A stretch of 8,501 nt of DNA, taken from contig CAYPCH010000142.1 of the NCBI GenBank assembly GCA_964409165.1, positions 1-8,501 of the forward strand, given 5' to 3'. Source of the stretch: CAYPCH01 sp964409165 (lineage in GTDB: Bacteria; Bacillota; Clostridia; Acetivibrionales; Acetivibrionaceae). Below the pieces are notes generated by a model. The model ran no database searches. It was not told where the DNA came from and worked only from the letters and a program-made list of their open reading frames with translations. Both the position numbers and the translations under genes were made by a program. Shown one piece after another: positions 1 to 5,738 of the stretch (the stretch's first letter is position 1; the number at the start of each line of letters is the position of its first letter).

Positions 1-29
1 GAGTCAGTAGGGACGGTTCTTTTTGACTC
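1..29 (-). repeat. Short palindromic interspersed repeat, copy 1
   Basis: This 29-base element has 6-base terminal inverted repeats (gagtca at 1-6, tgactc at 24-29) around a core containing gggacggttcttttt. A second copy in the opposite orientation lies at 1382-1416; after reverse-complementing it, 26 of 29 bases match, and the only differences are bases 7-9. The element supplies the last seven codons and the TGA stop of the barstar gene. A similar core is, from memory, common as a dispersed repeat in Firmicute genomes, but I cannot verify that here. The element begins at the window edge, so its outer arm may be longer. Confidence 0.8.
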
Positions 30-294
30 TTACTATAAGTTCGAGATTGCAGTTTTCTGTTGCTACATCCCGGAAAAGTTCTATAATACTTTGTCCATAA
101 GTTCCTAGATTCTCAATCATAATTTCGGAATTTATAATTACAATTCTTTTTTTGGAAAAGTCTGTTGTAAGGCAATCCCATAAAGCATCCAGATTAGCAC
201 CATAATACTCAGGCAATGACAATTTCTCTTTTAAATATGCATGTGTTGTTTCTTTATCAAGCATTCTTGCTCCGTTTAATTTGATTTCTTTCAT
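4..294 (-). CDS. Barstar-family ribonuclease inhibitor (immunity protein for the adjacent barnase)
   Basis: This 96-residue cytoplasmic protein without a signal peptide should bind and block the active site of the barnase encoded just upstream. The barstar signature is nearly intact: LPEYYGANLDALWDCLT at residues 27-43. It contains equivalents of barstar Tyr29 (Y30), Asp35 (D36), Trp38 (W39) and Asp39 (D40), the residues that plug the barnase active site. Barstar Glu76 is replaced by Asp at residue 76, a conservative change. The start is fixed by AGGAGG at 302-307, seven bases before the ATG. The gene follows the barnase stop by 20 bases, so the two are very likely co-transcribed. Residues 90-96 (VKKNRPY) lie beyond the normal family end and are encoded by repeat copy 1. 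Antitoxin to the neighbouring toxin is the only sensible role, although partner specificity is inferred from adjacency. Confidence 0.95.
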   Translation of the reverse strand: MKEIKLNGARMLDKETTHAYLKEKLSLPEYYGANLDALWDCLTTDFSKKRIVIINSEIMIENLGTYGQSIIELFRDVATENCNLELIVRVKKNRPY

Positions 295-314
295 TGGTTT
301 TCCTCCTGGTATAA

Positions 315-1175
315 CTAGTATAACTGCACAAATGTTTTGTAATGATCAGCCGTATAAAATATAAGTCCGTCATTGGAGTAGACTATCCGCTTACTTCCAC
401 GATAACCGCCTTTATAATCAATATCACATTCGTAATATTTACGCCCTTCTTTTTTGGGCAAAAGGCCTTCCCTATTTCCGAAAACATCTCCGCCAATGGA
501 CATTTTGTCGGTTACCTTCCAGAGGTTGCCCTTTGAATTCTCCCAACCTGCTTTCTGGGCATCCTTTTTTGTAATATAGTTCGGCGGAAGTTCATGAAAT
601 ATGTTAATGTATACAGCAACTTCATCCTTTGAGGAATATCGCTGTCCCTTTTCCACTTCAGCCCCGGCATCATATGTTTCTGCTGTTTTCGGTGTTTCTA
701 CCTTTTTTACTTTTTCTATTTTTTCTACTTTTTCTATTTTTTCTACTTTTTCTATTTTTTCTACTTTTTCTATTTTTTCAGATACTTCTGGTGTTTCCGC
801 TATTTCGGATGCTTCTGGTATTTTTAATGTTTTAGGTGTTTGCGCTATTTCGGATGCTTCTGGTATTTTTGATGTTTTAGGTGTTTGCGATACTTCTAGT
901 GTTTGCGATACTTTCGATGTTTGGGATACTTCGGATTTTTCTGACGTTGTAACTATATCAGCTACTTGCGGTGTTTCTCGCGTTGCCATTGTACCATATG
1001 TCTGTAGTGTTTCCGGCGGTTCAGTTGTCTCAGCTGTTTCAACAACTAATAAAGCAGGGCTTGAAGTTGGCACAGGCAAATCCGTTGTATTTAAACTGCA
1101 TCCAATAAGACCTAACATTAAAATAAGAGCCATTAAAACAATAGATAGATATTTGTTTATTATTTTTGTTTTCAT
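315..1175 (-). CDS. Lipoprotein-anchored barnase ribonuclease with repetitive stalk
   Basis: This is a 286-residue, guanyl-specific-type extracellular RNase of the barnase family in an unusual architecture. Residues 1-25 form a lipoprotein signal peptide with lipobox LIGC (lipidated Cys26). Residues about 27-180 are a low-complexity stalk: first Ser/Thr/Pro-rich, then two 15-residue repeats, then alternating KIEKVE units at about 134-158. Residues about 184-286 are a complete barnase domain. Equivalents of the barnase functional residues are all present: Lys27 (K203 in NYITKKDAQ), Arg59 (R235), general base Glu73 (E249), Arg83 (R259), Arg87 (R263) and general acid His102 (H278 in DHY). Ordinary barnase has a cleavable signal and no stalk. 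AGGGAG at 1183-1188, seven bases before the ATG, supports the start. Barstar lies 20 bases downstream. The enzyme is predicted to be displayed outside the membrane; whether it serves competition, defence or RNA scavenging is not shown. Confidence 0.95.
   Translation of the reverse strand: MKTKIINKYLSIVLMALILMLGLIGCSLNTTDLPVPTSSPALLVVETAETTEPPETLQTYGTMATRETPQVADIVTTSEKSEVSQTSKVSQTLEVSQTPKTSKIPEASEIAQTPKTLKIPEASEIAETPEVSEKIEKVEKIEKVEKIEKVEKIEKVKKVETPKTAETYDAGAEVEKGQRYSSKDEVAVYINIFHELPPNYITKKDAQKAGWENSKGNLWKVTDKMSIGGDVFGNREGLLPKKEGRKYYECDIDYKGGYRGSKRIVYSNDGLIFYTADHYKTFVQLY
711..782 (-). repeat. 18-bp tandem repeat, about 3.8 copies, encoding the KIEKVE stalk
   Basis: The + strand unit tttttctattttttctac repeats exactly at 711-728, 729-746 and 747-764, and a fourth copy runs to about 780 before diverging. 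The unit is six codons long, so gain or loss of units keeps the barnase lipoprotein in frame and only changes stalk length. The encoded peptide alternates Lys and Glu with Val/Ile and could form a charged extended helix. Confidence 0.95.
799..888 (-). repeat. Two 45-bp tandem repeats in the barnase stalk
   Basis: Positions 799-843 and 844-888 are direct repeats differing at a single base (a/g, about 827 versus 872). They encode 15-residue units of the type SKIPEASEIAQTPKT. Degenerate, shorter versions of the same phrase (SQT.EV, SQTPK) continue toward 935. This shows that the stalk grew by in-frame duplication at more than one unit size. Confidence 0.9.
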
Positions 1176-1376
1176 TTTAACTCTCCCTTAGTATACTCTC
1201 AAATATACTCTCATTTTCTTTAAATATCCCCCATATGATATTTTAGTTAATGTCTGTAGAAATCCTAAATCCTATGCTCAGACCTTATCCACAAGTCTTA
1301 TGCTCTGTACCAGACCTTTATTCTTTATGAGTACTTTCAATTAATCTCAAATGTAAGTAATTACTAGTACAGACAA
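1176..1376 (-). promoter_or_regulatory. Leader/promoter region of the barnase-barstar operon
   Basis: This 201-base gap between the cobD stop and the barnase start must hold the control region if the toxin operon has its own promoter. The 9-mer tatactctc occurs at 1192-1200 and 1204-1212 (12-base period), directly upstream of the ribosome binding site at 1183-1188. A looser duplication, tatgctc then agacctt, occurs at 1273-1286 and again, with six extra bases in the middle, at 1299-1318. A possible -10 hexamer (TAAAAT on the minus strand, 1240-1245) lacks a convincing -35, so no promoter is called. No terminator-like hairpin was seen here. Confidence 0.35.
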
Positions 1377-2489
1377 TCAATGCTGAGTCAAAAAGAACCG
1401 TCCCCGGTGACTCAGCTCACGAATCAGAATCTCGTTATCATGCCTGTCACGTATGGCTATCCTGAAAAAACGCCTGCCAAGAAATCGAAAACCCGATGCA
1501 TTCCTTATCAATATACCACATTGCGCCATGCTGTCTTTCAACACTTCCGCATCCATGCCGTTATCCGGAAGCTTTGCCAATATAAAATTGGTCTGCGGCT
1601 CAAAAACTTTAAGCCCCAAAATGGTGCCCAGACTCTTGTACAACCACTCCTGTTCAGCCCTTAGCCAACTTTGCGTACGTTTCAGGTATTCATCCGCTAC
1701 TGGCAGAAAGTCAGCTGCACAAGCTGCCAGACTGTTAACCGACCAAGGTTGCTTAATTAAACGCATTTTTTTAATTAAACCTTCATTACCCATTCCATAT
1801 CCCAAACGCAAACCAGGCACAGCAAAAGCCTTGGTAAAGGCCCTGATGACAAAGAGATTGTCAAATTCTTTTATAAATCCGGCAATTGAATTTTCTGTCC
1901 CCCCAAGGGTTAGCTCAATAAAAGCTTCATCTACAATAACCGTAACACCTGATCGAGAGGCAATCTCAATAATGTATCTCATTTCATCCCGGGAGGCAAG
2001 TGTAGAAGTAGGATTATTAGGATTGCACAGAAAAATACATTCTGCCCCCGCTTCAATTTCATACTTAAGCGTTTCAATGTTGAGCTTGAAGCCCTCTTCC
2101 TCCTTTAATTCCATAAAACGCACTTTTATACCGGCTTCTACAGATGCACGTTCATACTCCGAAAAAGAAGGTGCCGCAATCAGAACACTTTTTGGCTTCA
2201 GAGCCTTAAGCACCAGAAAAATTATTTCCGAGGAGCCATTTCCCGCAACAATACTCTCCACAGGAATACCTGTGTACTCTGCAAGTTTGCTACGAAGCCT
2301 TGTGTAATCCGGGTCAGGATAGTGCACAAGAGAATCCATATTGGACAACAATGCTACCTTTATTTCTTCCGGCACACCTAAAGGGTTGATATTTGCACTG
2401 AAGTCAATAATGTCTTCAGGCTTTCTGTTTAAAATCTCTGAAGCCTTGTATATGTTCCCTCCATGGGTTTCCTGTTTCTCTATTTTCAT
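1377..2489 (-). CDS. cobD: L-threonine-O-3-phosphate decarboxylase (CobD family, PLP-dependent)
   Basis: This 370-residue fold-type I PLP enzyme is related to histidinol-phosphate aminotransferase. In the CobD family it decarboxylates threonine phosphate to aminopropanol phosphate, the linker of the cobalamin nucleotide loop. The N-terminal HGGNIYKASEILNR and DFSANINPLGVP (residues 9-40) are typical of CobD. PLP-site features follow: GNGSSE (83-88), NPNNPTS (156-162), DEAF (187-190), AFTKAFAVPGLRLGYG with Schiff-base Lys220, and carboxylate-binding Arg343. The start chosen is the ATG at 2487-2489, which overlaps the cobQ TGA as ATGA and has GAAGGGA at 2494-2500; an in-frame ATG at 2507 lacks this signal. 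The family normally ends near NEILIREL. Residues 359-370 (ending RGRFFLTQH) are encoded by repeat copy 2. The related HisC activity is the main alternative, but the cobQ linkage favours CobD. Confidence 0.9.
   Translation of the reverse strand: MKIEKQETHGGNIYKASEILNRKPEDIIDFSANINPLGVPEEIKVALLSNMDSLVHYPDPDYTRLRSKLAEYTGIPVESIVAGNGSSEIIFLVLKALKPKSVLIAAPSFSEYERASVEAGIKVRFMELKEEEGFKLNIETLKYEIEAGAECIFLCNPNNPTSTLASRDEMRYIIEIASRSGVTVIVDEAFIELTLGGTENSIAGFIKEFDNLFVIRAFTKAFAVPGLRLGYGMGNEGLIKKMRLIKQPWSVNSLAACAADFLPVADEYLKRTQSWLRAEQEWLYKSLGTILGLKVFEPQTNFILAKLPDNGMDAEVLKDSMAQCGILIRNASGFRFLGRRFFRIAIRDRHDNEILIRELSHRGRFFLTQH
1382..1416 (+). repeat. Short palindromic interspersed repeat, copy 2
   Basis: This is the inverted partner of the element at 1-29. 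Its arms extend to nine bases (gctgagtca at 1382-1390, tgactcagc at 1408-1416) around a 17-base loop containing aaaagaaccgtcccc. It encodes the final 12 residues of CobD, and the stop codon lies just outside at 1377-1379. The transcript could form a stem-loop with a weak 9-bp stem. There is no U-tract directly after it on the minus strand, so it is not called a terminator. Confidence 0.85.
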
Positions 2490-3325
2490 AAAGTCCCTTC
2501 TTCCCATGAATTTATTATTTCATACACCTTTTTCATATTGAGATTGTCCCGTACATGCTTTGCGAGCCTGTCATATTTCCTTTGCATAGCATCTGCTGTC
2601 AGCTTTTCAAAGGCACTGCCTCCATCATTAAAGGCAAACTTTGCATAGGGAATCACCCCAATTACAGGCACTTTGACAATATCCTCTATCATTTTAATTC
2701 CCGGTTCCAGTAATTTCAGATCACCTCTAAATTTATTGATGATAACTCCCTTTACTCTCCTTTTCTCCTCTTTAGACAAAAGCAGCATAGTACCTGCAAG
2801 AGATGCAAACACACCACCATTGTCAATATCCCCCACCAGTAGCACCGGTGTTTGTGCAACCTCAGCCATTCCCATATTGACTATATCCCTGTCCCGCAGG
2901 TTGATTTCTGCCGGGCTGCCTGCCCCTTCAATTACAACAATATCATTTTCCAATGCAAGGGTATTATAAGCAGTCTTGACCATTTCCTTGAGCTGGGGCT
3001 TGAATTCATGGTATTCCACAGCCGACATATTGCCATGTTTCTTTCCGTTGATAATTACCTGTGCATTTTTATCTGTGGTAGGTCTAAGCAATATGGGATT
3101 CATAAGGACATTCGGCTCCACACCTGCGGCTTCAGCCTGTGCTGCCTGTACTCCGCTCATCTCCAGCCCTTCTGCTGTAATAAAGGAATTGAACCCCATA
3201 TTCTGTGATTTGAAGGGAACCACTCTATAGCCATCTTCTCTGAATATCCTGCACAAACCAGCTGCAATGAAACTTTTCCCAACAGAGGATGCCGTACCCT
3301 GTATCATAATGCATTTCGCTTTCAT
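2486..3325 (-). CDS. cobQ: Cobyric acid synthase lacking the amidotransferase domain (internal in-frame deletion)
   Basis: CobQ amidates four side chains of adenosylcobyrinic diamide, using ATP and glutamine. The family is about 500 residues long; this frame is 279. Residues 1-227 match the ATP-binding half: P-loop GTASSVGKS (10-18), QNMGFNS (41-47), EGAGSPAEINL (133-143), GDIDNGGVFA (165-174) and VIGVIPY (221-227). Family members then continue through ALPRISNF-type and GATase segments with a catalytic Cys (CGGYQ) and a late His; none of these is present. Instead the frame passes within about 15 residues to QRKYDRLAKHVRDNLNMKKVYEII (248-271), which resembles the extreme C-terminus of full-length CobQ. 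AAGGGGG at 3331-3337 supports the start. The stop overlaps the cobD ATG (ATGA), so translation is coupled. It is probably non-functional as a glutamine-dependent synthase, although the frame is kept open. Confidence 0.85.
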   Translation of the reverse strand: MKAKCIMIQGTASSVGKSFIAAGLCRIFREDGYRVVPFKSQNMGFNSFITAEGLEMSGVQAAQAEAAGVEPNVLMNPILLRPTTDKNAQVIINGKKHGNMSAVEYHEFKPQLKEMVKTAYNTLALENDIVVIEGAGSPAEINLRDRDIVNMGMAEVAQTPVLLVGDIDNGGVFASLAGTMLLLSKEEKRRVKGVIINKFRGDLKLLEPGIKMIEDIVKVPVIGVIPYAKFAFNDGGSAFEKLTADAMQRKYDRLAKHVRDNLNMKKVYEIINSWEEGTL

Positions 3326-3387
3326 TATTACCCCCTTAAAATTGTTGTTTTATGTGTCAATATTCGTTTTAATTTTTAATGTTCAAC

Positions 3388-4218
3388 TTAACTTGCTCCT
3401 GCTTTCTCTCCCTCGGTTTCTGTTTCCTCTTCATACTCGGAATCTTCATGCTCTTTTCCGTCAAGCCACCCTTTTGTAATAATTCTTTGTGTTATTGGAA
3501 TGTCTGGAATTACTCCAAAAATATCGATGGGAGGCTTTACTTTGTAGGAAACTATAATATCTATAGTTTCCTTATCCTCGAACATTTTAGTTTTAGTAAA
3601 ATCCAGTCCGGAAATCCCATTTTCCAAGGCCAGGCCTTTCAGCCTTTTATCCGCATCAATATGTTTTATCTCTTTTCCGCTAGCATCATATTTAGTTACA
3701 GCAAAGTGTTTTCTCACTATTGTCTTCATTACAACATCTGCATACTCTCCCCTAAGGTCTTCAAATGCCCCATTTGCCATATAGCACTGTATTATAAGGG
3801 CTAAATCCGAGTCCTTAATGCCAGAAAAAACTTTATGTAAATCTTCCCTCGGGCCATTTTCTAAAATGCTCTGTATATCAGCTTTCCCTAAGCCAAGCAT
3901 ACTTATCGCATTGGATTGGATTTCTTCTTTTGAAGCATTTAGTATTTTATACGAATCTAAAATTATTGCCAGAGTCTCATTCAAAGGCGCAGCCTCTCTA
4001 ACAGCCTTGGATGTTCCATCTTTTGCTCCGCTAACCGAGTAATAATAGCTGTATTTCGAAATCTCATTCGCTGACTCTGTCACTGCATGATAAACAACAC
4101 TCTGCACATATGCAATTCTTATTATCGAAGCTATCGTCAGTATCACAAATATAAACAGCGGAAGTGCTATCGTTGCTTCAACCGTTACTGAACCTTTGTT
4201 TTTTAGCACTTTTTTCAT
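3388..4218 (-). CDS. TadE-like pseudopilin
   Basis: This 276-residue protein has a single N-terminal membrane anchor and resembles TadE-like minor pseudopilins of Tad/Flp pilus systems. The start is KKVLKNKG followed by SVTVEATIALPLFIFVIL. A prepilin-type cleavage site after Gly9 would put Glu14 at position +5 of the mature chain, as expected for prepilin peptidase substrates. The hydrophobic helix spans about residues 15-36. The rest is a mixed soluble domain that I do not recognise, ending in an acidic tail (EDSEYEEETETEGE). An upstream in-frame ATG at 4239 would add seven residues but has no ribosome binding site. GAGGTG at 4223-4228, four bases before the ATG at 4218, decides the start. 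The gene lies 42 bases after the exported protein at 4261-4713 and 62 bases before cobQ, and probably ends the Tad-like cluster. Confidence 0.8.
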   Translation of the reverse strand: MKKVLKNKGSVTVEATIALPLFIFVILTIASIIRIAYVQSVVYHAVTESANEISKYSYYYSVSGAKDGTSKAVREAAPLNETLAIILDSYKILNASKEEIQSNAISMLGLGKADIQSILENGPREDLHKVFSGIKDSDLALIIQCYMANGAFEDLRGEYADVVMKTIVRKHFAVTKYDASGKEIKHIDADKRLKGLALENGISGLDFTKTKMFEDKETIDIIVSYKVKPPIDIFGVIPDIPITQRIITKGWLDGKEHEDSEYEEETETEGEKAGAS

Positions 4219-4260
4219 TTTACACCTCACATTTATCATTTTTTCGAATCGGAATACATT

Positions 4261-4713
4261 TTAATTATAGCTCGTCCTATACTTATCATTATCCATTTGA
4301 AATAGCTTGCCCGACCGCATACTATCCGTTTTGACGACAATGTCTATTTCTCTGCCACTGTTTATATGTTCTCTAACTACTTTAGGAAGACTAGCTATTG
4401 GAAACGCAAATTTTAAGGGACCCTTTTTTGACACCGCTTCAGCTAAAGTATCTTGTTCGTGCCACAATTCCCCAAACTCGCTATCATAGAGTCTGATTTC
4501 ATTATTGCCCCAGCATCCTCCTAAATAATGCCAAAGCTGAAAATTTACCTCTGTAGAGTACTGACCTAAGAAACTTCCTGTAATTTTAGGGTAATCAAAG
4601 AACACTACATTCATATGGTTTTTCGCTTCTGCATTAGGCATATACAAATGCAGGAGAGATAAAACAAGGCTAATAATAATCAGCATGATCGGCTTGTTTT
4701 TACATCTCACCAT
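4261..4713 (-). CDS. Small exported protein of unknown function
   Basis: This is a 150-residue protein. Residues 2-7 are basic (RCKNK), a hydrophobic segment follows at about 9-24, and the stretch ends near PNAEAK, which looks like a type I signal peptidase site. The mature part contains FFDYPKITGSFLGQ, a GGCWGNNE turn with one cysteine, and a C-terminal segment rich in charged residues. I recognise no family. The start is chosen at the ATG at 4711-4713 because GGGAGG lies at 4724-4729, ten bases upstream. The longer frame from 4731 would begin before that site without one of its own. The start overlaps the end of the preceding short frame by seven bases, suggesting translational coupling. 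It lies between a lipoprotein and a TadE-like gene, so a surface or pilus-related role is plausible but not shown. Confidence 0.65.
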   Translation of the reverse strand: MVRCKNKPIMLIIISLVLSLLHLYMPNAEAKNHMNVVFFDYPKITGSFLGQYSTEVNFQLWHYLGGCWGNNEIRLYDSEFGELWHEQDTLAEAVSKKGPLKFAFPIASLPKVVREHINSGREIDIVVKTDSMRSGKLFQMDNDKYRTSYN

Positions 4714-4952
4714 TTGAATATATCCTCCCATTTCATTGTCTCAATAAATGTTTCAGAGTATATATATACTCTATATTGCAGGTCAGGATATTTTAAAATA
4801 CAATAACCGCTATTTCCGCCTTTAACCTTTCTGATAGCCGAATTGATAATCATAGTTTTAACCTTTGAAGAATCATTTTTCAGTTCAAACTTAAAGGTCT
4901 TTCCTGGGAACATTCTTATATCGTTAAGACCAGAAGAACCTGCAAAAAACAA
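4707..4952 (-). CDS. Orphan short frame, probably the 3' remnant of a lost gene
   Basis: This is an 81-codon frame if read from the TTG at 4950-4952. It stays open to 4982, where an in-frame TGA (4983-4985) stops it. The peptide looks protein-like (FPGKTFKFELKN, GYCILKYPDLQYRVYIYSE) and overlaps the next gene by seven bases in normal operon style. The 5' end is abnormal: there is no ATG with a ribosome binding site, no signal peptide, and the frame starts mid-sequence (RTLFFEPVDLFFAG). A different frame over 4987-5055 is also open and then stops at TAG. The simplest reading is a gene whose 5' part has been deleted or frameshifted. A real small protein from TTG cannot be excluded. I recognise no family. 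Confidence 0.4.
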   Translation of the reverse strand: MFFAGSSGLNDIRMFPGKTFKFELKNDSSKVKTMIINSAIRKVKGGNSGYCILKYPDLQYRVYIYSETFIETMKWEDIFKW

Positions 4953-5061
4953 GTCAACTGGTTCAAAGAAAAGTGTTCTAGCTCACATATGCTCCCGACT
5001 CACCTTGATACATCAACAGATTGAATGCAAAACTCCTACCCCATATCACATAAACGCATTA
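4953..5061. other. Unexplained 109-base gap with possible gene debris
   Basis: The gap separates the lipoprotein stop from the orphan frame. On the minus strand it carries an open stretch (about 5055-4987, reading IWGRSFAFNLLMYQ onward) that ends at a TAG before the orphan frame. This is compatible with a degraded or rearranged gene. No terminator hairpin, RNA gene or promoter could be supported. Confidence 0.3.
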
Positions 5062-5652
5062 TTATAAATCATCAAAATCAATATCTATATCATACTTCGT
5101 GTCCCTTGGGAATTCATACTTGGTTATATTTTTCTTATTCCCATTCTCATCCACTTCATATATGTATGCGAAGTCAATAAATACAAGGGCTACTGTCAAT
5201 CCTTTATTGCCAGGATTACATGCATATACAATATCTTCTTCATTTAACTCGGTCAATTTTGCAATTTCTACAACTATTATTTCACATCCAAAACTTGTGG
5301 ATTTAACATCTTTATCTTTTATAATTGATCTCAACCTGTTTATTATATAAGCCGATGTTACACCTGAGTATGGATTAGCTATATCATCCTCATATAGTAA
5401 TGATGCTTCATACAGAAATTTAGCATAATTTTCAGTGTTTCCATAAGATATTTTTTCTGCCACTGTACTAATAATATCTACCATAATCTCTACATTGCTC
5501 TTATCAGATTTCTTTTTATTCTCTTTATCTGATGTGCTTGTTTTATTTGTTCCTTCTTTGTCGCTAATATTTCCCTTTTCTTTTCCACATCCAGCAAATA
5601 ATGATACACATATAGTTAATACTATACCTATTGCAACTATTCTTTTTTTCAC
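5062..5652 (-). CDS. Lipoprotein of unknown function
   Basis: This 196-residue protein is translated from a GTG start. GGTGGAAG at 5657-5664, four bases upstream, supports the start. The N-terminus is a lipoprotein signal (KKR, hydrophobic residues 5-19, then LFAGC), with lipidation predicted at Cys22 on the outer face of the membrane. A hydrophilic Lys/Ser/Glu/Asp linker spans about residues 23-52. It is followed by a folded-looking domain with helices (NVEIMVDIISTVAEKI, YAKFLYEASLLYEDDI) and a strand-rich C-terminal half (CEIIVVEI, LTVALVFIDFAYIYEV), ending in an acidic DIDIDFDDL tail. I do not recognise a family. It lies 86 bases after the DUF5702-like gene and upstream of the small exported protein, so it is probably part of the same surface cluster. 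Confidence 0.8.
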   Translation of the reverse strand: MKKRIVAIGIVLTICVSLFAGCGKEKGNISDKEGTNKTSTSDKENKKKSDKSNVEIMVDIISTVAEKISYGNTENYAKFLYEASLLYEDDIANPYSGVTSAYIINRLRSIIKDKDVKSTSFGCEIIVVEIAKLTELNEEDIVYACNPGNKGLTVALVFIDFAYIYEVDENGNKKNITKYEFPRDTKYDIDIDFDDL

Positions 5653-5690
5653 TTTTCTTCCACCCTTCTTAAATAAATATATTCTTCACT

Positions 5691-5720
5691 ATGATATTAC
5701 CATACATATCAATTCACCAA
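5691..5720 (-). promoter_or_regulatory. Weak candidate promoter before the lipoprotein gene
   Basis: On the minus strand TTGGTG (5715-5720) is followed after 18 bases by TATCAT (5691-5696), a five-of-six match to the -10 consensus. It lies 38 bases upstream of the GTG start. The -35 match is poor and the region is AT-rich, so this may be chance. The lipoprotein may instead be read from the upstream operon. Confidence 0.2.
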
Positions 5721-5738
5721 GTAACTATAATATTTGTT

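Noticed and set aside
711..888. Tandem repeats as a possible CRISPR array
   Set aside because: The repeats are contiguous with no unique spacers, are in codon-sized units, and lie in an open coding frame.
601..1191. Long + strand frame of 196 codons rich in Ser, Phe and Thr
   Set aside because: It is the antisense of the barnase stalk, kept open by the repetitive low-complexity sequence. It has no ribosome binding site or domain, and the opposite strand encodes a clear barnase.
1285..1293. Perfect DnaA-box-like 9-mer TTATCCACA
   Set aside because: It is a single isolated site with no cluster, no DnaA-type gene and no AT-rich unwinding element nearby, so an origin cannot be supported.
1382..1416. 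Stem-loop after cobD as a rho-independent terminator
   Set aside because: The 9-bp stem has a 17-base loop, no following U-tract in the direction of transcription, and lies inside the coding sequence before the stop.
1453..2307. 284-codon + strand frame
   Set aside because: It is the complementary shadow of cobD, whose protein carries all PLP-site motifs; the + strand product has no recognisable features.
3355..3360. Perfect TTGACA (minus strand) upstream of cobQ
   Set aside because: No acceptable -10 hexamer lies 16-18 bases downstream; that spacing falls on the ribosome binding site, so a promoter is not called.
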